Below, one piece after another: positions 63,779 to 64,000 of a stretch of DNA of 64,000 bases. The DNA is from Microplitis mediator (lineage: Eukaryota; Arthropoda; Insecta; Hymenoptera; Braconidae), in assembly GCF_029852145.1 (NCBI RefSeq), contig NC_079971.1, positions 9,789,697-9,853,696 on the forward strand. The letters run 5' to 3'. Position 1 is the stretch's first letter; each line of letters begins with the position of its first letter. Position numbers and translations under genes: made by a program. The notes beneath the pieces are model-generated. The model was not told the origin of the DNA. It saw only the letters and a program-made list of their open reading frames with translations, and ran no database searches.

Positions 63779-64000
63779 TAATTTCATAATCTTTATATAT
63801 AAAAATTACGTGTCACGTTGTTTGTCCACGATGGACTCCGATTTTACTGAACTGATTTTAAATTTGATTCGCACACCGTGTGCAATTTGATCCAACTTGA
63901 GAGAGGGGATAGCTTACATCTCAATTTATAGTTGCAATATTATTTTATTGCAAATTATTTGTCTATTATTTGTCAGTCACAATTATCTGTAAGCTCCAAA
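63779..64000. mobile_element. Possible Helentron/HINE-type repeat, cut by window end
   Basis: TTTATATATAAAAATTACGT followed by GTCACGTTGTTTGTCC and TTTTACTGAACTGATTTTAA, then CGCACACCGTGTGCAATTTG. This arrangement recalls insect Helentron-related repeats from memory only; no terminal structure is visible and the sequence runs off the window. Confidence 0.3.

Overview
This window looks like insect nuclear DNA, most plausibly from a parasitoid hymenopteran. It is very AT-rich, full of nested transposons and microsatellites, and has no operon-like gene layout. The placement is an inference from the mix of element types (an R4/Dong-type retrotransposon, a MULE transposase relic, dense small inverted-repeat elements). 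I recognise no intact host gene. Every protein-coding signal I can support belongs to a mobile element, and all of them are broken.

Layout. 1-2.8 kb: featureless AT-rich DNA. 2.8-7.1 kb: an element with 9-bp direct repeats, then a degenerate composite repeat (called CR below) holding two insertions. 7.3-8.1 kb: LTR and primer-binding site of an LTR retrotransposon on the minus strand. 8.3-11.7 kb: a MULE-type transposase relic (minus) split by a 1.39-kb inverted-repeat element. 11.8-21.5 kb: long LTR-like sequences with an internal tandem duplication and several nested elements; a second copy of the 1.39-kb element sits here in the opposite orientation. 22-25 kb: more small elements, TA tracts and minisatellites. 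25-30 kb: the least repetitive stretch, without a recognisable gene. 30-32.7 kb: CCCGGG-ended elements. 33-38 kb: a tandem duplication, a tRNA-like segment between 23-bp direct repeats, and three large inverted-repeat or foldback elements. 38-44.5 kb: CR copies with CA/GT tracts and a hAT-like insertion. 44.5-48 kb: a tandem-array element with nested insertions. 48.6-50.5 kb: a frameshifted non-LTR retrotransposon (plus). 52.7-56.3 kb: a nearly intact R4/Dong-like retrotransposon (minus) between two (ATT)n tracts. 56.7-61.3 kb: CR, then a 1.8-kb head-to-head foldback element. 61.6-64 kb: CCC-ended elements, one with a 5S rRNA-derived module, a 1.4-kb solo LTR with 4-bp target duplications, and a possible Helentron-type end.

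The main pattern is a group of about a dozen inverted-repeat elements whose ends are CCC...GGG and which are flanked by 2-bp target duplications of several different dinucleotides (TT, TA, AA, AT, CA, GA). Four insertions can be checked against an uninterrupted copy of the target or a restored reading frame inside this same window. Several members carry degenerate tRNA-like or 5S-like pol III modules in the middle and arrays of short palindromes near the ends.
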